64,000 nt of DNA from Streptomyces sp. TRM49041 (GTDB lineage: Bacteria; Actinomycetota; Actinomycetes; Streptomycetales; Streptomycetaceae): NCBI RefSeq assembly GCF_008271805.1, contig NZ_VSRY01000166.1, positions 55,354 to 119,353 of the forward strand, given 5' to 3'. A program made the translations under genes and the position numbers. Of the stretch, positions 35,912 to 45,465 are shown piece by piece; position 1 is the stretch's first letter; each line of letters opens with the position of its first letter. Under the pieces are notes generated by a model. The model saw only the letters and a program-made list of their open reading frames with translations, searched no databases and was not told the origin of the DNA.

Positions 35912-36718
35912 ATGGTAGGGGCTCCACTGGACACCACCAGAGCCGACAGGGGAGGTGCGGCTGCGCCTGTGGATCGGAGAGGAGTGCTGCGGCTGCGGCG
36001 CTTTCTCAGGTCGGCGGGTGAGCCGAAATCCGTGACCGACACCGCTGACAGCACCCGCGCCGCCACCGACACCGCAGCCACGACGGCGACCTTCGCATCG
36101 GATGCGGAATCGCAGGCGTGGGCTCCTCCCACGTGGGAGGAGATCGTCAGCACGCACAGCGGCCGCGTCTACCGCCTCGCGTACCGCCTGACCGGGAACC
36201 AGCACGATGCCGAGGACCTCACGCAGGAGGTCTTCGTCCGGGTCTTCCGGTCCCTGTCGACGTACACGCCCGGCACGTTCGAGGGCTGGCTGCACCGCAT
36301 CACCACGAACCTGTTCCTGGACATGGTCCGCCGCAAGCAGCGCATTCGCTTCGACGCGCTCGGCGATGACGCGGCGGAGCGGCTGCCCAGCCGGGAGCCG
36401 TCCCCGCAGCAGGTCTTCCACGACACGCACTTCGACGCGGACGTCCAGCAGGCGCTGGACACGCTCGCGCCGGAGTTCCGCGCGGCCGTGGTGCTCTGCG
36501 ACATCGAGGGGCTCTCGTACGAGGAGATCGCCGCCACGCTCGGCGTGAAGCTCGGCACGGTCCGGAGCCGTATCCACCGCGGGCGGTCGCATCTGCGCAA
36601 GGCCCTCAAGCACCGGTCGCCGGAGGCGCGGGCGGAGCAGCGGGTCACCGCCGAGGAGGGGGTCATGGCCGAGCGTCGCACGTTCGTCGCCGTGGCCGGG
36701 GAGGGCGGAGCCGCGTGA
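35912..36718 (+). CDS. sigE: ECF RNA polymerase sigma factor SigE
   Basis: 268 residues from the ATG at 35912, with GAGGTGG before it. An earlier in-frame start at 35816 is possible, because the N-terminal 90 residues are variable in this group. Sigma region 2 is RLAYRLTGNQHDAEDLTQEVF and on, and region 4 is LCDIEGLSYEEIAATLGVKL with TVRSRIHRGRSHLRKAL. The order methyltransferase (divergent), sigE, anti-sigma, htrA, tatB is that of M. tuberculosis Rv1220c-Rv1224, where SigE controls envelope and oxidative stress genes. The name follows that group and is not S. coelicolor SigE of the cseABC operon. Confidence 0.85.
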   Translation: MVGAPLDTTRADRGGAAAPVDRRGVLRLRRFLRSAGEPKSVTDTADSTRAATDTAATTATFASDAESQAWAPPTWEEIVSTHSGRVYRLAYRLTGNQHDAEDLTQEVFVRVFRSLSTYTPGTFEGWLHRITTNLFLDMVRRKQRIRFDALGDDAAERLPSREPSPQQVFHDTHFDADVQQALDTLAPEFRAAVVLCDIEGLSYEEIAATLGVKLGTVRSRIHRGRSHLRKALKHRSPEARAEQRVTAEEGVMAERRTFVAVAGEGGAA

Positions 36719-37575
36719 GTGGCACACATCCGACCCCCGCGGAGCATCATCTGGGGGACCGGCTCGCCGCCCTGGTGGACGGCGAGCTGGGTCACGACGC
36801 CCGTGAGCGGGTCCTCGCGCACCTGGCGACCTGCGCCAGGTGCAAGTCCGAGGCCGATGCCCAGCGCCGGGTGAAGAGCGTCTTCGCCGAGTCCGCCCCG
36901 CCGCCCCCGTCAGCGGGGCTGCTCGCACGCCTCCAGGGGTTGCCCGGGGGCGCCGACGAAGACGGCGGCACGCCCTTCGGAGGGCGCCCCGGAGCCGCCC
37001 CGGGACATCCGGGAGATCCCGGCGCGGCCGGGGACCCCTCAGGACTCGGCCTGTTCGGAGTGAGGCCCGGCGGCTTCGGCTACGTCTCGGCGCACGACCG
37101 GGCGCCGGCCCCGGCGCGTACGGGGTTCCGTATCCACGAGGCCGGCCGACCGGAGCCCGAGCGGTCGCCGTGGCGCGGCCGGAGGTTCGCCTTCGCGGCG
37201 GCGAGCGCCGTGTCGTTCGCGGCCATCGCGCTGGGCGGTGCGATGCCGGCGGTCACGGCGGTCGACGCCCGTGGCGGTGAGGGCTCCGGGAACAACGTCA
37301 CACCGCTGCGGTCCTCGCCCGGCCAGACCGGGGCTACGACGGAGAACACCCGCCGCCGGGCGGGTACGGGCCCGTCGGCCGGTGCGGGACGCTTCGCGGA
37401 GCGGCCCGGCGGCGTACTGCTCCCCGGCGCGCCGGTGCGGGCACGGCAACCGGGGGCGCCGCCCTTTCTCCACGCCACGACACCGCTGATCGGCGCGAAT
37501 GGGCTGCCTCCGATGGACAGCCCGGGCTTCGCTCTGTCACCCTCCCCGACACACCTGGCACCACCGGCACCGTAA
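36715..37575 (+). CDS. rseA: Zinc-binding anti-sigma factor, RseA type
   Basis: 286 residues, GTG start overlapping the sigE stop by four bases. The N-terminal ZAS domain is DGELGHDARERVLAHLATC with ARC next, giving the His-x3-Cys-x2-Cys zinc motif (about 39-47). Pro/Gly-rich linkers follow, then one membrane helix at about 163-182 (FAFAAASAVSFAAIALGGA) and a Pro-rich external tail. It should hold SigE inactive in the cytoplasm. Confidence 0.85.
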   Translation: MSGTHPTPAEHHLGDRLAALVDGELGHDARERVLAHLATCARCKSEADAQRRVKSVFAESAPPPPSAGLLARLQGLPGGADEDGGTPFGGRPGAAPGHPGDPGAAGDPSGLGLFGVRPGGFGYVSAHDRAPAPARTGFRIHEAGRPEPERSPWRGRRFAFAAASAVSFAAIALGGAMPAVTAVDARGGEGSGNNVTPLRSSPGQTGATTENTRRRAGTGPSAGAGRFAERPGGVLLPGAPVRARQPGAPPFLHATTPLIGANGLPPMDSPGFALSPSPTHLAPPAP

Positions 37576-37653
37576 GGGGTGCGCGGGGGGACCTGGTTGA
37601 ATCCAGGGTCAGAGACGCCCGAGGGGCGCTGACTGGTCAGTAGCGGGGAGAGC

Positions 37654-39486
37654 ATGGACGACGGGAAGCCCACGCAGCCGAAGCCGAAGTGGTGGAGCCG
37701 CCCCACCCCTGCGACCACGGCCGCGCCGACGACGGACCCGCCCACCGCGCCCACCCTCACACCCCCGGAGACAGGCCCCGTGGCCCGAGCCTGGGCAGCG
37801 GCGAAGACCCGCGCCGAGTCGCGACGTCCAGGCTCCGGCTCCGCCCCCGAGGCTGCGGCCGGGCCGGTGGCGGACCCCGGGCGCGAGGCCGCACCGGAAG
37901 CCGGGGCCCCCGCTGAGGCGGGCACCGAGGCAGGGACCGGCGTCGATGCGGCCGGTCCCGCCGGTCCCGCCGGTCCCGCCGGTACCGAAGCCGACCGAGC
38001 CGGGCTTCCGCCCGGGCCAGGGGCACAGGCTGTCACCCGGCCCGAGGGCGTGGCCGACGCCGACGGGCCGGGTCCGTCGGGTCACCAGGGCGACGCGGCA
38101 GGGAGCGGCGGGCGGCCGGGTCCACTGCACGCGCCCGACGAGTACCGGACGCCGCCCTATGGGGAGCCCGGGCCGTGGGCACCCGCGCCGCCTGTGCAGC
38201 CGCCCGCCTACGGCAGCCCGGCCGCCCCGGCACCGCTCCCCGCACCCGCGCCCGCGCCCGCCGCGGCACCCGCGCCGGTCGCCCCGCAGTGGGGGCAGTA
38301 CGACCCGTGGAGCAGTCCGGCCGCGCGGCAGGCGCAGCCGCTGACCGGGAGCGGGGGCGGTGCGCCGTCCGGGCCGCGGGGGCGGCGGGGGCTCGCGTTG
38401 GCCGGAGCGCTGGTGTTCGCGCTGCTCGCGGGTGTGCTCGGCGGTGCCGTCGGGGCGTACATCGAGCGCAATGGCGGGCTGACCACCGTCGAGCTGCCGC
38501 AGGCCGAAGCCGGGGTCGCCGACCGCGCCCCGGACAGCGTCGCGGGCATCGCCGCCCGCGCACTGCCCAGCGTCGTCACGCTGCACGTCAGCGGAGGCGG
38601 CGAGCAGGGCACCGGCACCGGCTTCGTCCTCGACAGGCGCGGCCACATCCTCACCAACCACCATGTCGTCGACTCGGCCGGCGACGCCGGCGCCATCACC
38701 GTCACCTTCAGCGGCGGCGAGACCGCGCGCGCCACGCTCGTCGGCGGCGACAGCGGCTACGACCTGGCCGTCGTCCGGGTCAGCGGCGTGTCCAACCTTG
38801 CGCCGCTGCCGCTCGGCAACTCCGACAGTGTCCGCGTCGGCGACCCCGTCGTGGCCATCGGCGCCCCCTTCGACCTCCAGAACACCGTCACCTCCGGCAT
38901 CATCAGCGCCAAGGGGCGGCCCATCACGGCGGGGGGCGAGAAGGGCGACGGCAGCGACATCAGCTATGTCGACGCTCTTCAGACCGACGCGCCCATAAAT
39001 CCGGGGAACTCCGGTGGGCCGCTGCTGGACTCGCGGGCCCGGGTCATCGGCATCAACAGCGCCATCCGCGCCGCCGACAGCGGCTCCGGTATCGACGGCG
39101 GCCAGGCCGGTTCCATCGGCCTCGGCTTCGCCATCCCCATCAACCAGGGCAAGCGCGTCGCCGAGGAGCTCATCAACACCGGCAAGGCCACTCACCCGGT
39201 CATCGGGGTCAGCCTCGACATGAAGTTCGCGGGCGACGGTGCCCGGGTCGCCGACAAGGCGCAGGACGGCGGCGCGTCCGTCACCGCGGGCGGACCGGCC
39301 GCCAAGGCGGGCATCCGGGCCGGTGACGTCATCACCAAGGTCGACGGCGAGCGTGTCCACAGCGGCGAGGAGCTGATCGTCAAGATCCGCGCCCACCGCC
39401 CCGGCGACGAGCTCCGTCTCACCCTGGAGCGCGGCGGCCGGGAACACGCCAGAACCCTCACGCTCGGCTCATCGGCGGACAACTGA
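37654..39486 (+). CDS. htrA: HtrA/DegP-like membrane serine protease with PDZ domain
   Basis: 610 residues. The first 240 are cytoplasmic and disordered, rich in Pro, Ala and Gly, including a GPA repeat near 100-108. A membrane helix is at about 249-270. The trypsin-like domain carries the triad: His in LTNHHVV (about 335), Asp in SGYDLAVV (about 369) and Ser in GNSGGPLL (about 451). One PDZ domain fills about 505-605. It is the expected envelope quality-control protease of the sigE locus. Confidence 0.93.
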   Translation: MDDGKPTQPKPKWWSRPTPATTAAPTTDPPTAPTLTPPETGPVARAWAAAKTRAESRRPGSGSAPEAAAGPVADPGREAAPEAGAPAEAGTEAGTGVDAAGPAGPAGPAGTEADRAGLPPGPGAQAVTRPEGVADADGPGPSGHQGDAAGSGGRPGPLHAPDEYRTPPYGEPGPWAPAPPVQPPAYGSPAAPAPLPAPAPAPAAAPAPVAPQWGQYDPWSSPAARQAQPLTGSGGGAPSGPRGRRGLALAGALVFALLAGVLGGAVGAYIERNGGLTTVELPQAEAGVADRAPDSVAGIAARALPSVVTLHVSGGGEQGTGTGFVLDRRGHILTNHHVVDSAGDAGAITVTFSGGETARATLVGGDSGYDLAVVRVSGVSNLAPLPLGNSDSVRVGDPVVAIGAPFDLQNTVTSGIISAKGRPITAGGEKGDGSDISYVDALQTDAPINPGNSGGPLLDSRARVIGINSAIRAADSGSGIDGGQAGSIGLGFAIPINQGKRVAEELINTGKATHPVIGVSLDMKFAGDGARVADKAQDGGASVTAGGPAAKAGIRAGDVITKVDGERVHSGEELIVKIRAHRPGDELRLTLERGGREHARTLTLGSSADN

Positions 39487-39500
39487 ACGGCTGAACGGCT

Positions 39501-39533
39501 GATGGGTGCGACGGCAGTCCCGTCGCACCCATC
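39501..39533 (+). terminator. Terminator after htrA
   Basis: 14-bp perfect stem GATGGGTGCGACGG (39501-39514) with CCGTCGCACCCATC (39520-39533) and a 5-nt loop, 14 bases after the htrA stop. It separates htrA from tatB. Confidence 0.75.
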
Positions 39534-39578
39534 GAGCGGGTACCTTGGTGCAGCGGAGACCTGAGGAGGAGCAACAAG

Positions 39579-40019
39579 GTGTTCAGTGACATAGGCGCAC
39601 TCGAGCTGGTGGCGCTGGTGATCCTCGCAGTGCTCATCTTCGGTCCCGACAAGCTGCCCAAGGTCATCCAGGACGTCAGCCGCTTCATCCGCAGGATCCG
39701 GGACTTCTCCGAGAGCGCCAAGCAGGACATCCGCAGCGAACTCGGCCCGGAATTCAAGGACTTCGAGTTCGAGGACCTGAACCCCAAGACGTTCATCCGC
39801 AAGCAGCTCAACGAGAACCAGGACGTCAGGGAGCTGCGGGAGCTGCGCAGCAGCTTCGACCTCAAGAAGGAGATCGACGAGGTCGCGGACGCCGTCAAGG
39901 GCACCGCCTCCGGCACGCCCGCCGGAAGCCCCTCCGCCACCCCCGCTCCGGACCTCCTGAAGAAGAGCGAAACGCCCGATAAGGCCGATCGGCCCCCGTT
40001 CGACGCGGACGCCACCTGA
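39579..40019 (+). CDS. tatB: Twin-arginine translocase subunit TatB
   Basis: 146 residues from GTG 39579 with GAGGAGGAGC upstream. A short N-terminal helix (ELVALVILAVLIFGPDKLPKV) holds the invariant FGPDKLP hinge, followed by an amphipathic helix and a charged C-terminal domain. These features define Sec-independent translocase TatB, which acts with TatC in exporting folded proteins. The location next to htrA is the usual actinobacterial one. Confidence 0.93.
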   Translation: MFSDIGALELVALVILAVLIFGPDKLPKVIQDVSRFIRRIRDFSESAKQDIRSELGPEFKDFEFEDLNPKTFIRKQLNENQDVRELRELRSSFDLKKEIDEVADAVKGTASGTPAGSPSATPAPDLLKKSETPDKADRPPFDADAT

Positions 40020-40108
40020 GTCCCCTGAGTACCGGCCTTCCGGAAGAGCCCCGCCTGGGTGGATATCCTCTCCCTCTGTCCGAACGGATCGAGGAGGCGG
40101 CCGGGCAG

Positions 40109-40783
40109 ATGGAGACGACGAGTCGGGTGGGGGCACAGGCGGAGCCGACGCCCAGCACCACATCCACGTCCGAGGGGGTGCCTGGCGCCCGTCGCACCGT
40201 CGACGGGTACCTGCGGGCCCCCTTCCCCTGGTACGGGCTGGACGAGGCGTTCACAGGGCCGCGCTGGCTGATGCAGGTCGGCACGGCGGCGGACGGCACC
40301 GTGCAGCACGGTTCCACAGGCCATGGCGAGGAGCCGTCGATACGACCCGAGGTGGTCGGCCCCGAGCGCTGCCGTTTCGCGGTCGTCGTCACCGTCGCCG
40401 CCCACCCGGTACGTCGTACGGGGGACGGCACCGGCGTCCTGGACGCCACCAACGTGTCGTCCGCCGCCTGGCTGGCCGGCTCCGGGCTCCTGGCGTACAC
40501 CTGGCCCGCCCAGCTCGACCACACGCTGCGCAAAGAGTGGCTGGACCAGCAGACGGAGGCCGCGTTCGAGCTCGCCGACGACCTGGAGGGCCCGGACTGG
40601 ACGACGCTCTCGCTGCCCGTCGACGGCGTGCCGCAGCCGTTCCACTACCGGGAGTCCGAGTTCGGCTGGGTGCTGGCCGGGACGACCGCCCAGGGTGACG
40701 TTCATCTGGGCGCGTACGGGCGGGGCATGAGCGCGTACGGACTCGGCTTCTCCGTGATCGCGGACATCGCCACGTACGCCTAG
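40109..40783 (+). CDS. Conserved-type hypothetical protein, 224 aa
   Basis: The ATG at 40109 has GAGGAGGCGG upstream. The protein has no signal peptide, no membrane helix and no motif I can assign. A disordered 35-residue N-terminus leads to a globular part with many Trp and Phe (APFPWYGLDEAFTG, AAWLAGSGLLAYTWP, ESEFGWVLAGTT). It sits between tatB and the convergent mrp gene and may be co-transcribed with tatB. Function unknown. Confidence 0.7.
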   Translation: METTSRVGAQAEPTPSTTSTSEGVPGARRTVDGYLRAPFPWYGLDEAFTGPRWLMQVGTAADGTVQHGSTGHGEEPSIRPEVVGPERCRFAVVVTVAAHPVRRTGDGTGVLDATNVSSAAWLAGSGLLAYTWPAQLDHTLRKEWLDQQTEAAFELADDLEGPDWTTLSLPVDGVPQPFHYRESEFGWVLAGTTAQGDVHLGAYGRGMSAYGLGFSVIADIATYA

Positions 40784-40805
40784 GCCGCGCCCGGGGACAC
40801 GACGA

Positions 40806-40840
40806 AAGGGGGCGCCGCTCACCCGGAGCGGCGCCCCCTT
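40806..40840. terminator. Strong bidirectional terminator
   Basis: Perfect 15-bp stem AAGGGGGCGCCGCTC (40806-40820) with GAGCGGCGCCCCCTT (40826-40840), 5-nt loop, flanked by A on one side and T on the other, between two convergent genes. Confidence 0.85.
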
Positions 40841-40860
40841 GCCCGTACGGGCTCAGCGGC

Positions 40861-41994
40861 TCAGAACTTGTTGCGCGGGGTGATCCCCAGCGACATGCCC
40901 GACAGGCCGCGCTGGCGGCCGCCCAGCTTGCCCGCGATGGTGCGCAGCGCCGCACCCGCCGGCGAGTCCGGGTCGGTGAGCACGACGGGCCTGCCCTCGT
41001 CGCCGCCCTCCCGCAGCCGCACGTCGATCGGGATCGAGCCCAGCACCGGCACCGTCGCACCGGTCGTCCGCGTCAGCCCGTCGGCGACCCGCTGGCCGCC
41101 GCCCGTGCCGAAGACGTCGACCATCTCGTCGCAGTGCGGGCACGGCAGGCCCGACATGTTCTCGACGACACCGACGATCTTCTGGTGGGTCTGCACGGCG
41201 ATCGAACCGGCCCGCTCGGCGACCTCCGCCGCCGCCTGCTGCGGCGTGGTGACGACCAGGATCTCGGCGTTCGGCACCAGCTGCGCCACCGAGATCGCGA
41301 TGTCGCCGGTGCCCGGAGGCAGGTCCATGAGCAGCACGTCCAGGTCGCCCCAGTACACGTCCGCGAGGAACTGCTGGAGCGCGCGGTGCAGCATCGGGCC
41401 GCGCCACACCACCGGCGCGTTGCCCGGTGTGAACATGCCGATCGAGATGACCTTCACACCGTTCGCGGACGGCGGCATGATCATGTTCTCGACCTGGGTC
41501 GGACGGCCGTCGGCGCCCAGCATGCGCGGCACGCTGTGGCCGTAGATGTCGGCGTCCACGACACCGACCTTCAGCCCGTCGGCGGCCATCGCGGCGGCCA
41601 GGTTCACGGTCACGGACGACTTGCCGACGCCGCCCTTGCCGGACGCCACCGCGTACACGCGGGTCAGCGAGCCGGGCTTCGCGAACGGCACCTCACGCTC
41701 GGCGGTGGTGCCGCGCAGCGCGGCAGCCAGCTCCTTGCGCTGCTCGTCGCTCATCACGTCCAAGGTCACATCGACGCGGGTGACGCCCTCGACGCGGGAG
41801 ACCGCCTCGCTCACGTTCTTTGTGATCGTCTCGCGCATGGGGCAGCCGGAGACCGTCAGATAGACGGTGACGGCCACCGCCCCGTCCGCGCCGATCTCGA
41901 CTGACTTGACCATGCCGAGTTCAGTGATCGGTCGATTGATCTCGGGGTCGTTCACCGTCGCCAGTGCTTCACGCACCGCGTCTTCCGTCGTCAT
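40861..41994 (-). CDS. mrp: Mrp/NBP35 family Fe-S carrier ATPase
   Basis: 377 residues. The N-terminal 95 residues are a MIP18/DUF59 domain (VNDPEINRPITELGMVKSVE, LTVSGCPMRETI). The P-loop ATPase domain has the deviant Walker A SGKGGVGKSS at about 119-128 and the CPHC pair (SGLPCPHCDE) used for cluster binding in Mrp/ApbC proteins. Role: Fe-S cluster assembly or transfer. The start at 41994 is preferred; the frame is open to 42057. Confidence 0.9.
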   Translation of the reverse strand: MTTEDAVREALATVNDPEINRPITELGMVKSVEIGADGAVAVTVYLTVSGCPMRETITKNVSEAVSRVEGVTRVDVTLDVMSDEQRKELAAALRGTTAEREVPFAKPGSLTRVYAVASGKGGVGKSSVTVNLAAAMAADGLKVGVVDADIYGHSVPRMLGADGRPTQVENMIMPPSANGVKVISIGMFTPGNAPVVWRGPMLHRALQQFLADVYWGDLDVLLMDLPPGTGDIAISVAQLVPNAEILVVTTPQQAAAEVAERAGSIAVQTHQKIVGVVENMSGLPCPHCDEMVDVFGTGGGQRVADGLTRTTGATVPVLGSIPIDVRLREGGDEGRPVVLTDPDSPAGAALRTIAGKLGGRQRGLSGMSLGITPRNKF

Positions 41995-42037
41995 ACGGAC
42001 GATGGTACGGCGCTCACCAGGGCCCCCGGAAAGCCTC

Positions 42038-42652
42038 TCAGCGGTCACCTTCGTCACTCCCCGGCGACGCCGACCGCGGGAATACGGCGCGCCGCTCCTC
42101 CAGCTCGCGGACCAGGTCCTCCAACTCGGAGCGCATCCAGTCGCGGGTCGCGACCTCGCCGAGGCCCATCCGCAGCGCCGCGATCTCCCGGGTCAGGTAC
42201 TCGGTGTCGGCGATCGACCGCTCGTTCTGCGCCCGGTCCTGCTCCAGATTGACCCGGTCCCGGTCGTCCTGCCGGTTCTGCGCGAGCAGGATCAGCGGGG
42301 CCGCGTACGAGGCCTGCAGCGACAGCATCAGCGTCAGGAAGATGAACGGGAACGGGTCGAAGCGCAGCGGGTCGGGCACGGTGATGTTCCAGATCAGCCA
42401 CGTGATGATGAAGACGGTCATCCAGACGATGAACCGGCCCGTGCCCAGGAACCGGGCGATCCGCTCCGACAGCCGTCCGAACGCCTCGGGGTCGTACTCG
42501 GGCAGCAGCCTCGGCCGCCGCAGGCGTGGCTGGTCCAGCGGCTGGTCGAGCCGGGTGCGGGGCGTGGCCCGGTCCCGTGCGGCGGCCCGCTCCCGGTCCC
42601 GCTGCGCGACCCGGTCGCGCGGGCCCCAGTCCGGGGTGCGTTCAGGCGCCAT
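42038..42652 (-). CDS. DUF1003 membrane protein
   Basis: 204 residues. A basic disordered N-terminus (1-50) is followed by two membrane helices (about 74-90 and 103-120) with the DUF1003 pattern FIVWMTVFIITWLIWN and PFIFLTLMLSLQASYAAPLI. A charged coiled-coil tail follows. The start overlaps the stop of the MgtE/CBS gene, so it is coupled to it. Function is unknown; the family name and pairing suggest a role with the metal-ion protein. Confidence 0.85.
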   Translation of the reverse strand: MAPERTPDWGPRDRVAQRDRERAAARDRATPRTRLDQPLDQPRLRRPRLLPEYDPEAFGRLSERIARFLGTGRFIVWMTVFIITWLIWNITVPDPLRFDPFPFIFLTLMLSLQASYAAPLILLAQNRQDDRDRVNLEQDRAQNERSIADTEYLTREIAALRMGLGEVATRDWMRSELEDLVRELEERRAVFPRSASPGSDEGDR

Positions 42653-43922
42653 GCGCCGCCCCCCGCCCCTCGTCGGGCCCGAAGTCGGTCTCGCGCCAGT
42701 CCTCCGGCAGCAGGTGGTCCAGTACGTCGTCGACGGTGACCGCGCCCAGCAGCGATCCGCTGTCGTCGACGACGGGCGCCGCGACCAGGTTGTACGCGGC
42801 GAGATGGCTGGTCACCGAGCGCAGCGGGGTGTCCGGGGAGAGCGGCTCCAGGTCGGTGTCGACGACGGCCGAGACGAGCGTGAACGGCGGATCCCGCAGC
42901 AGCCGCTGGAAGTGCACCGTGCCCAGGAACTTGCCCGTCGGCGTCTCGTCCGGTGGCCGGCACACGTACACCTGCGCCGCCAGGGCGGGGGAGAGGTCCT
43001 GCTGGCGGATCCGGGCCAGGGCGTCCGCGACGGTGGAGTCGGGGCGCAGCACGATCGGCTCGGTCGTCATCAGACCGCCCGCCGTGCGGTCCTCGTACGA
43101 CAGCAGCCGCCGGACGTCGGCCGCGTCGTCCGGGCGCATCAGCGTCAGCAGCCGCTCCTTCTCCTCCTCGGGCAGCTCGGACAGCAGGTCGGCGGCGTCG
43201 TCCGGGTCCATCGCCTCCAGGACGTCCGCGGCGCGTTCGGCCTCCAGCTTGCCGAGGATCTCGATCTGGTCGTCCTCGGGCAGCTCCTCCAGTACGTCGG
43301 CGAGCCGGTCGTCGTGGAGGGCTGCGGCGACCTCGGCGCGCCGCTTGGGCGAGAGGTGGTGCAGCGTGTTTGCGACGTCGGCGGGGCGCATCTTCTCGAA
43401 CGTGGCGAGCAGGTTCTCGGCGCCCTGCCCGTGCTCCTGCAGCGAGAACCCGGTGACCCCCGACCACTCGACCGTCAGCGTCTCCCCCTTGCGGCGCAGC
43501 GTACGGCCCCCGCCGCGCCGTACGAACACCTTGTCGATCTCCCAGTCGCGGCGGGCGGGCAGCTGCCGGATCCCCACGTCCAGCACGGTGACCTCGTCGC
43601 CGCCGTCGACCAGCCGGACCCGGCGGTCGAGCAGCTCGCCGAAGACGAGGCGCTCGGTGGGGCGCTGCTCGAAGCGGCGGAGGTTGAGTACGCCGGTGGT
43701 GATGACCTGACCGGCCTCGACGCCGGTCACCCGGGTCATGGGGAGGAAGATGCGGCGCCGTCCGATCACCTCGACGACCAGCCCGAGGATCCTGGGCGGC
43801 CGACGGCCGATCCGCAGCATGGCGACGAGGTCGCGCACTCGGCCGACCTGGTCGCCGCTGGGGTCGAAGACCGGCACCCCGGCGAGGTGCGAGACGAAGA
43901 TCCGGGAGGCGCCTGCCACCAT
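42642..43922 (-). CDS. MgtE N-domain/CBS protein without membrane channel
   Basis: 426 residues. The order is a PRC-barrel-like N-terminus (about 1-130), an MgtE intracellular N-domain (about 150-270, with DVANTLHHLSPKRRAEVAAA and EEKERLLTLMRPDDAADV), and a CBS pair (about 280-405). The MgtE magnesium channel domain is entirely missing and no membrane helix is seen, so it is a cytosolic sensor-like protein. It may regulate a partner such as the DUF1003 protein or the CorA channel encoded nearby. Confidence 0.82.
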   Translation of the reverse strand: MVAGASRIFVSHLAGVPVFDPSGDQVGRVRDLVAMLRIGRRPPRILGLVVEVIGRRRIFLPMTRVTGVEAGQVITTGVLNLRRFEQRPTERLVFGELLDRRVRLVDGGDEVTVLDVGIRQLPARRDWEIDKVFVRRGGGRTLRRKGETLTVEWSGVTGFSLQEHGQGAENLLATFEKMRPADVANTLHHLSPKRRAEVAAALHDDRLADVLEELPEDDQIEILGKLEAERAADVLEAMDPDDAADLLSELPEEEKERLLTLMRPDDAADVRRLLSYEDRTAGGLMTTEPIVLRPDSTVADALARIRQQDLSPALAAQVYVCRPPDETPTGKFLGTVHFQRLLRDPPFTLVSAVVDTDLEPLSPDTPLRSVTSHLAAYNLVAAPVVDDSGSLLGAVTVDDVLDHLLPEDWRETDFGPDEGRGAAHGA

Positions 43923-44125
43923 CCCGAGCGCCTCCCTCCTTCATCGACCACCGACCGCTTATCCGCATACCACTCATATGCATAATGCGGTGATTCAGGC
44001 TAGCTCGTCATGTTTCGGGTCGCCCGGGCAGCGGCGTCCGTACGGCTCCGTGCGGAGCCCGCCACCGCTCCCCGGTACGCTGCCGTCTGCCAATCCCCCC
44101 ACGTGAAACACGAGAGGCAGCGCTG

Positions 44126-44887
44126 GTGACCGCTCTCCCCCCGGCTCGGCGTACCCGTCGCGTCGCGCTCCCCGTCGCGCTCTGCGTCGGGCTGGCCGCG
44201 ACACTGACCGCTTGCGCGGAGGATCCGGACGAGGGCACCAACGGCGTCGGCAGACTCGAGGCGAGAGAGATCGAGTCCAAGGCGCAGACGTCGGCGAAGG
44301 GCGCGAAGTCGGTACGGCTCTCCGGCACGCTGGTCAGCAAGACCGGTACGTACAAGCTCAACATGCGGCTGAAGGACACCGGCGCGACCGGCTCCGTCAC
44401 CACCAAGACCTCGACCTTCGAGCTGCTGCGCGTCGGCGACGCCCTCTTCCTGAAGGCGGGCGCGGCCTTCTGGCGGCACGCCGAGGACTCCGCCGAGCCC
44501 ACCGAGGCCGATATCCAGGCAGCGGACAAGCTCGACGGCAAGTACGTCAAGGTGCCGCAGGGCGACCCCTCGTACAAGCAGCTGCGCGGCTTCACCGAGA
44601 TGAACGTCCTGCTCCGCGGGCTGCTCGTGCTCCACGGCGAGGTGCACAAGGGCGACCGCGACAAGCTCGCCGGCATCCGCACGATCAAGGTCGCGGGCGG
44701 CGAGCGCGGCGAGGGCGGCACCCTGGACGTCGCCCTGGAGGGCACGCCCTTCCCGCTCCGGTTCGCCCGGGCCGGCGGGGGAGGCGTCGTGGTCCTGACG
44801 GACTGGAACAAGGACTTCCCGCTGGCGGAGCCGGAGAAGGGCGACATCCTCGACTACGGCCGGCAGCTGCCCCGTACCAGCGACTGA
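44126..44887 (+). CDS. Lipoprotein, LppX/LprG-like
   Basis: 253 residues from a GTG. The signal peptide has an N-terminal Arg cluster and a lipobox LTAC at about 27-30. The mature part has the alternating beta pattern of lipid-binding LppX/LprG-type lipoproteins (SVRLSGTLVSKTGTYKLNM, RVGDALFLKAGAAFW). It is probably surface-anchored and may bind a lipid or other hydrophobic ligand. Confidence 0.72.
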   Translation: MTALPPARRTRRVALPVALCVGLAATLTACAEDPDEGTNGVGRLEAREIESKAQTSAKGAKSVRLSGTLVSKTGTYKLNMRLKDTGATGSVTTKTSTFELLRVGDALFLKAGAAFWRHAEDSAEPTEADIQAADKLDGKYVKVPQGDPSYKQLRGFTEMNVLLRGLLVLHGEVHKGDRDKLAGIRTIKVAGGERGEGGTLDVALEGTPFPLRFARAGGGGVVVLTDWNKDFPLAEPEKGDILDYGRQLPRTSD

Positions 44888-44925
44888 CGCCCGTACCGGC
44901 GGATGAGCCGCCTGCTCGGCGTCAG
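44884..44925. terminator. Compound hairpin overlapping two stop codons
   Basis: CTGACGCC (44884-44891) pairs with GGCGTCAG (44918-44925). Inside it GGCGG pairs with CCGCC around a short loop. It includes the stop codons of both convergent genes. Confidence 0.55.
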
Positions 44926-45434
44926 CGCTTCCGGCGCTTGAGGAGCAGGCGGGGGAGTGCCTCCGGGATCGGATGGCGCGTCGTGGCCTCCGTGGGCAGC
45001 GGCGCCGCCGCGAGGGAGTCCTGCGGCAGGTCCGTGCTCACCTTGTGCGGGGTCAGCCGCAGCAGCCGGCACTCGCGCGACCACCGCTCGGTCATCGTCT
45101 CCGCGTCCGGGGCGTTCAACCGCTTCCCCTTCAGCTCGTCCGCCGCGGCCCGCCAGTCCTCGGAGCCCGGCGCCAGCTCACTGACCCGCGCCGTCCAGGC
45201 GACCAGGCGGCCGCCCTTGTCCTTGCTGCGTACGGTCACCTCGGCGGCCCCGCCCTCGGCCAGGCCGCCCGGCAGCGGCTGCTCGCCGGGCCCGTCGCCG
45301 ACGACATACGCGGCACCGTCGTGCCACACATGCCAGAGCGCCCGCGCGGGCCCGTCCCCGCGCACCCAGATGAGGCCGGACTTCTTGGTGGCCTCCTCGA
45401 CGAGGGCGCGGGAGAGCAGCGAGTCGTCAGTCAT
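44922..45434 (-). CDS. Hypothetical protein, split-barrel-like, 170 aa
   Basis: 170 residues, cytoplasmic. The N-terminal half (KKSGLIWVRGDGPARALWHV, GAAYVVGDGPGEQPLPG) looks like a small beta-barrel resembling pyridoxamine-phosphate-oxidase-type folds, but no FMN motif is certain. The C-terminus is basic (LLLKRRKR). It lies just downstream of corA on the same strand. I cannot assign a function. Confidence 0.6.
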   Translation of the reverse strand: MTDDSLLSRALVEEATKKSGLIWVRGDGPARALWHVWHDGAAYVVGDGPGEQPLPGGLAEGGAAEVTVRSKDKGGRLVAWTARVSELAPGSEDWRAAADELKGKRLNAPDAETMTERWSRECRLLRLTPHKVSTDLPQDSLAAAPLPTEATTRHPIPEALPRLLLKRRKR

Positions 45435-45465
45435 GCCCGCAGCTTAGCCAGCGGGCCCCCGCCCC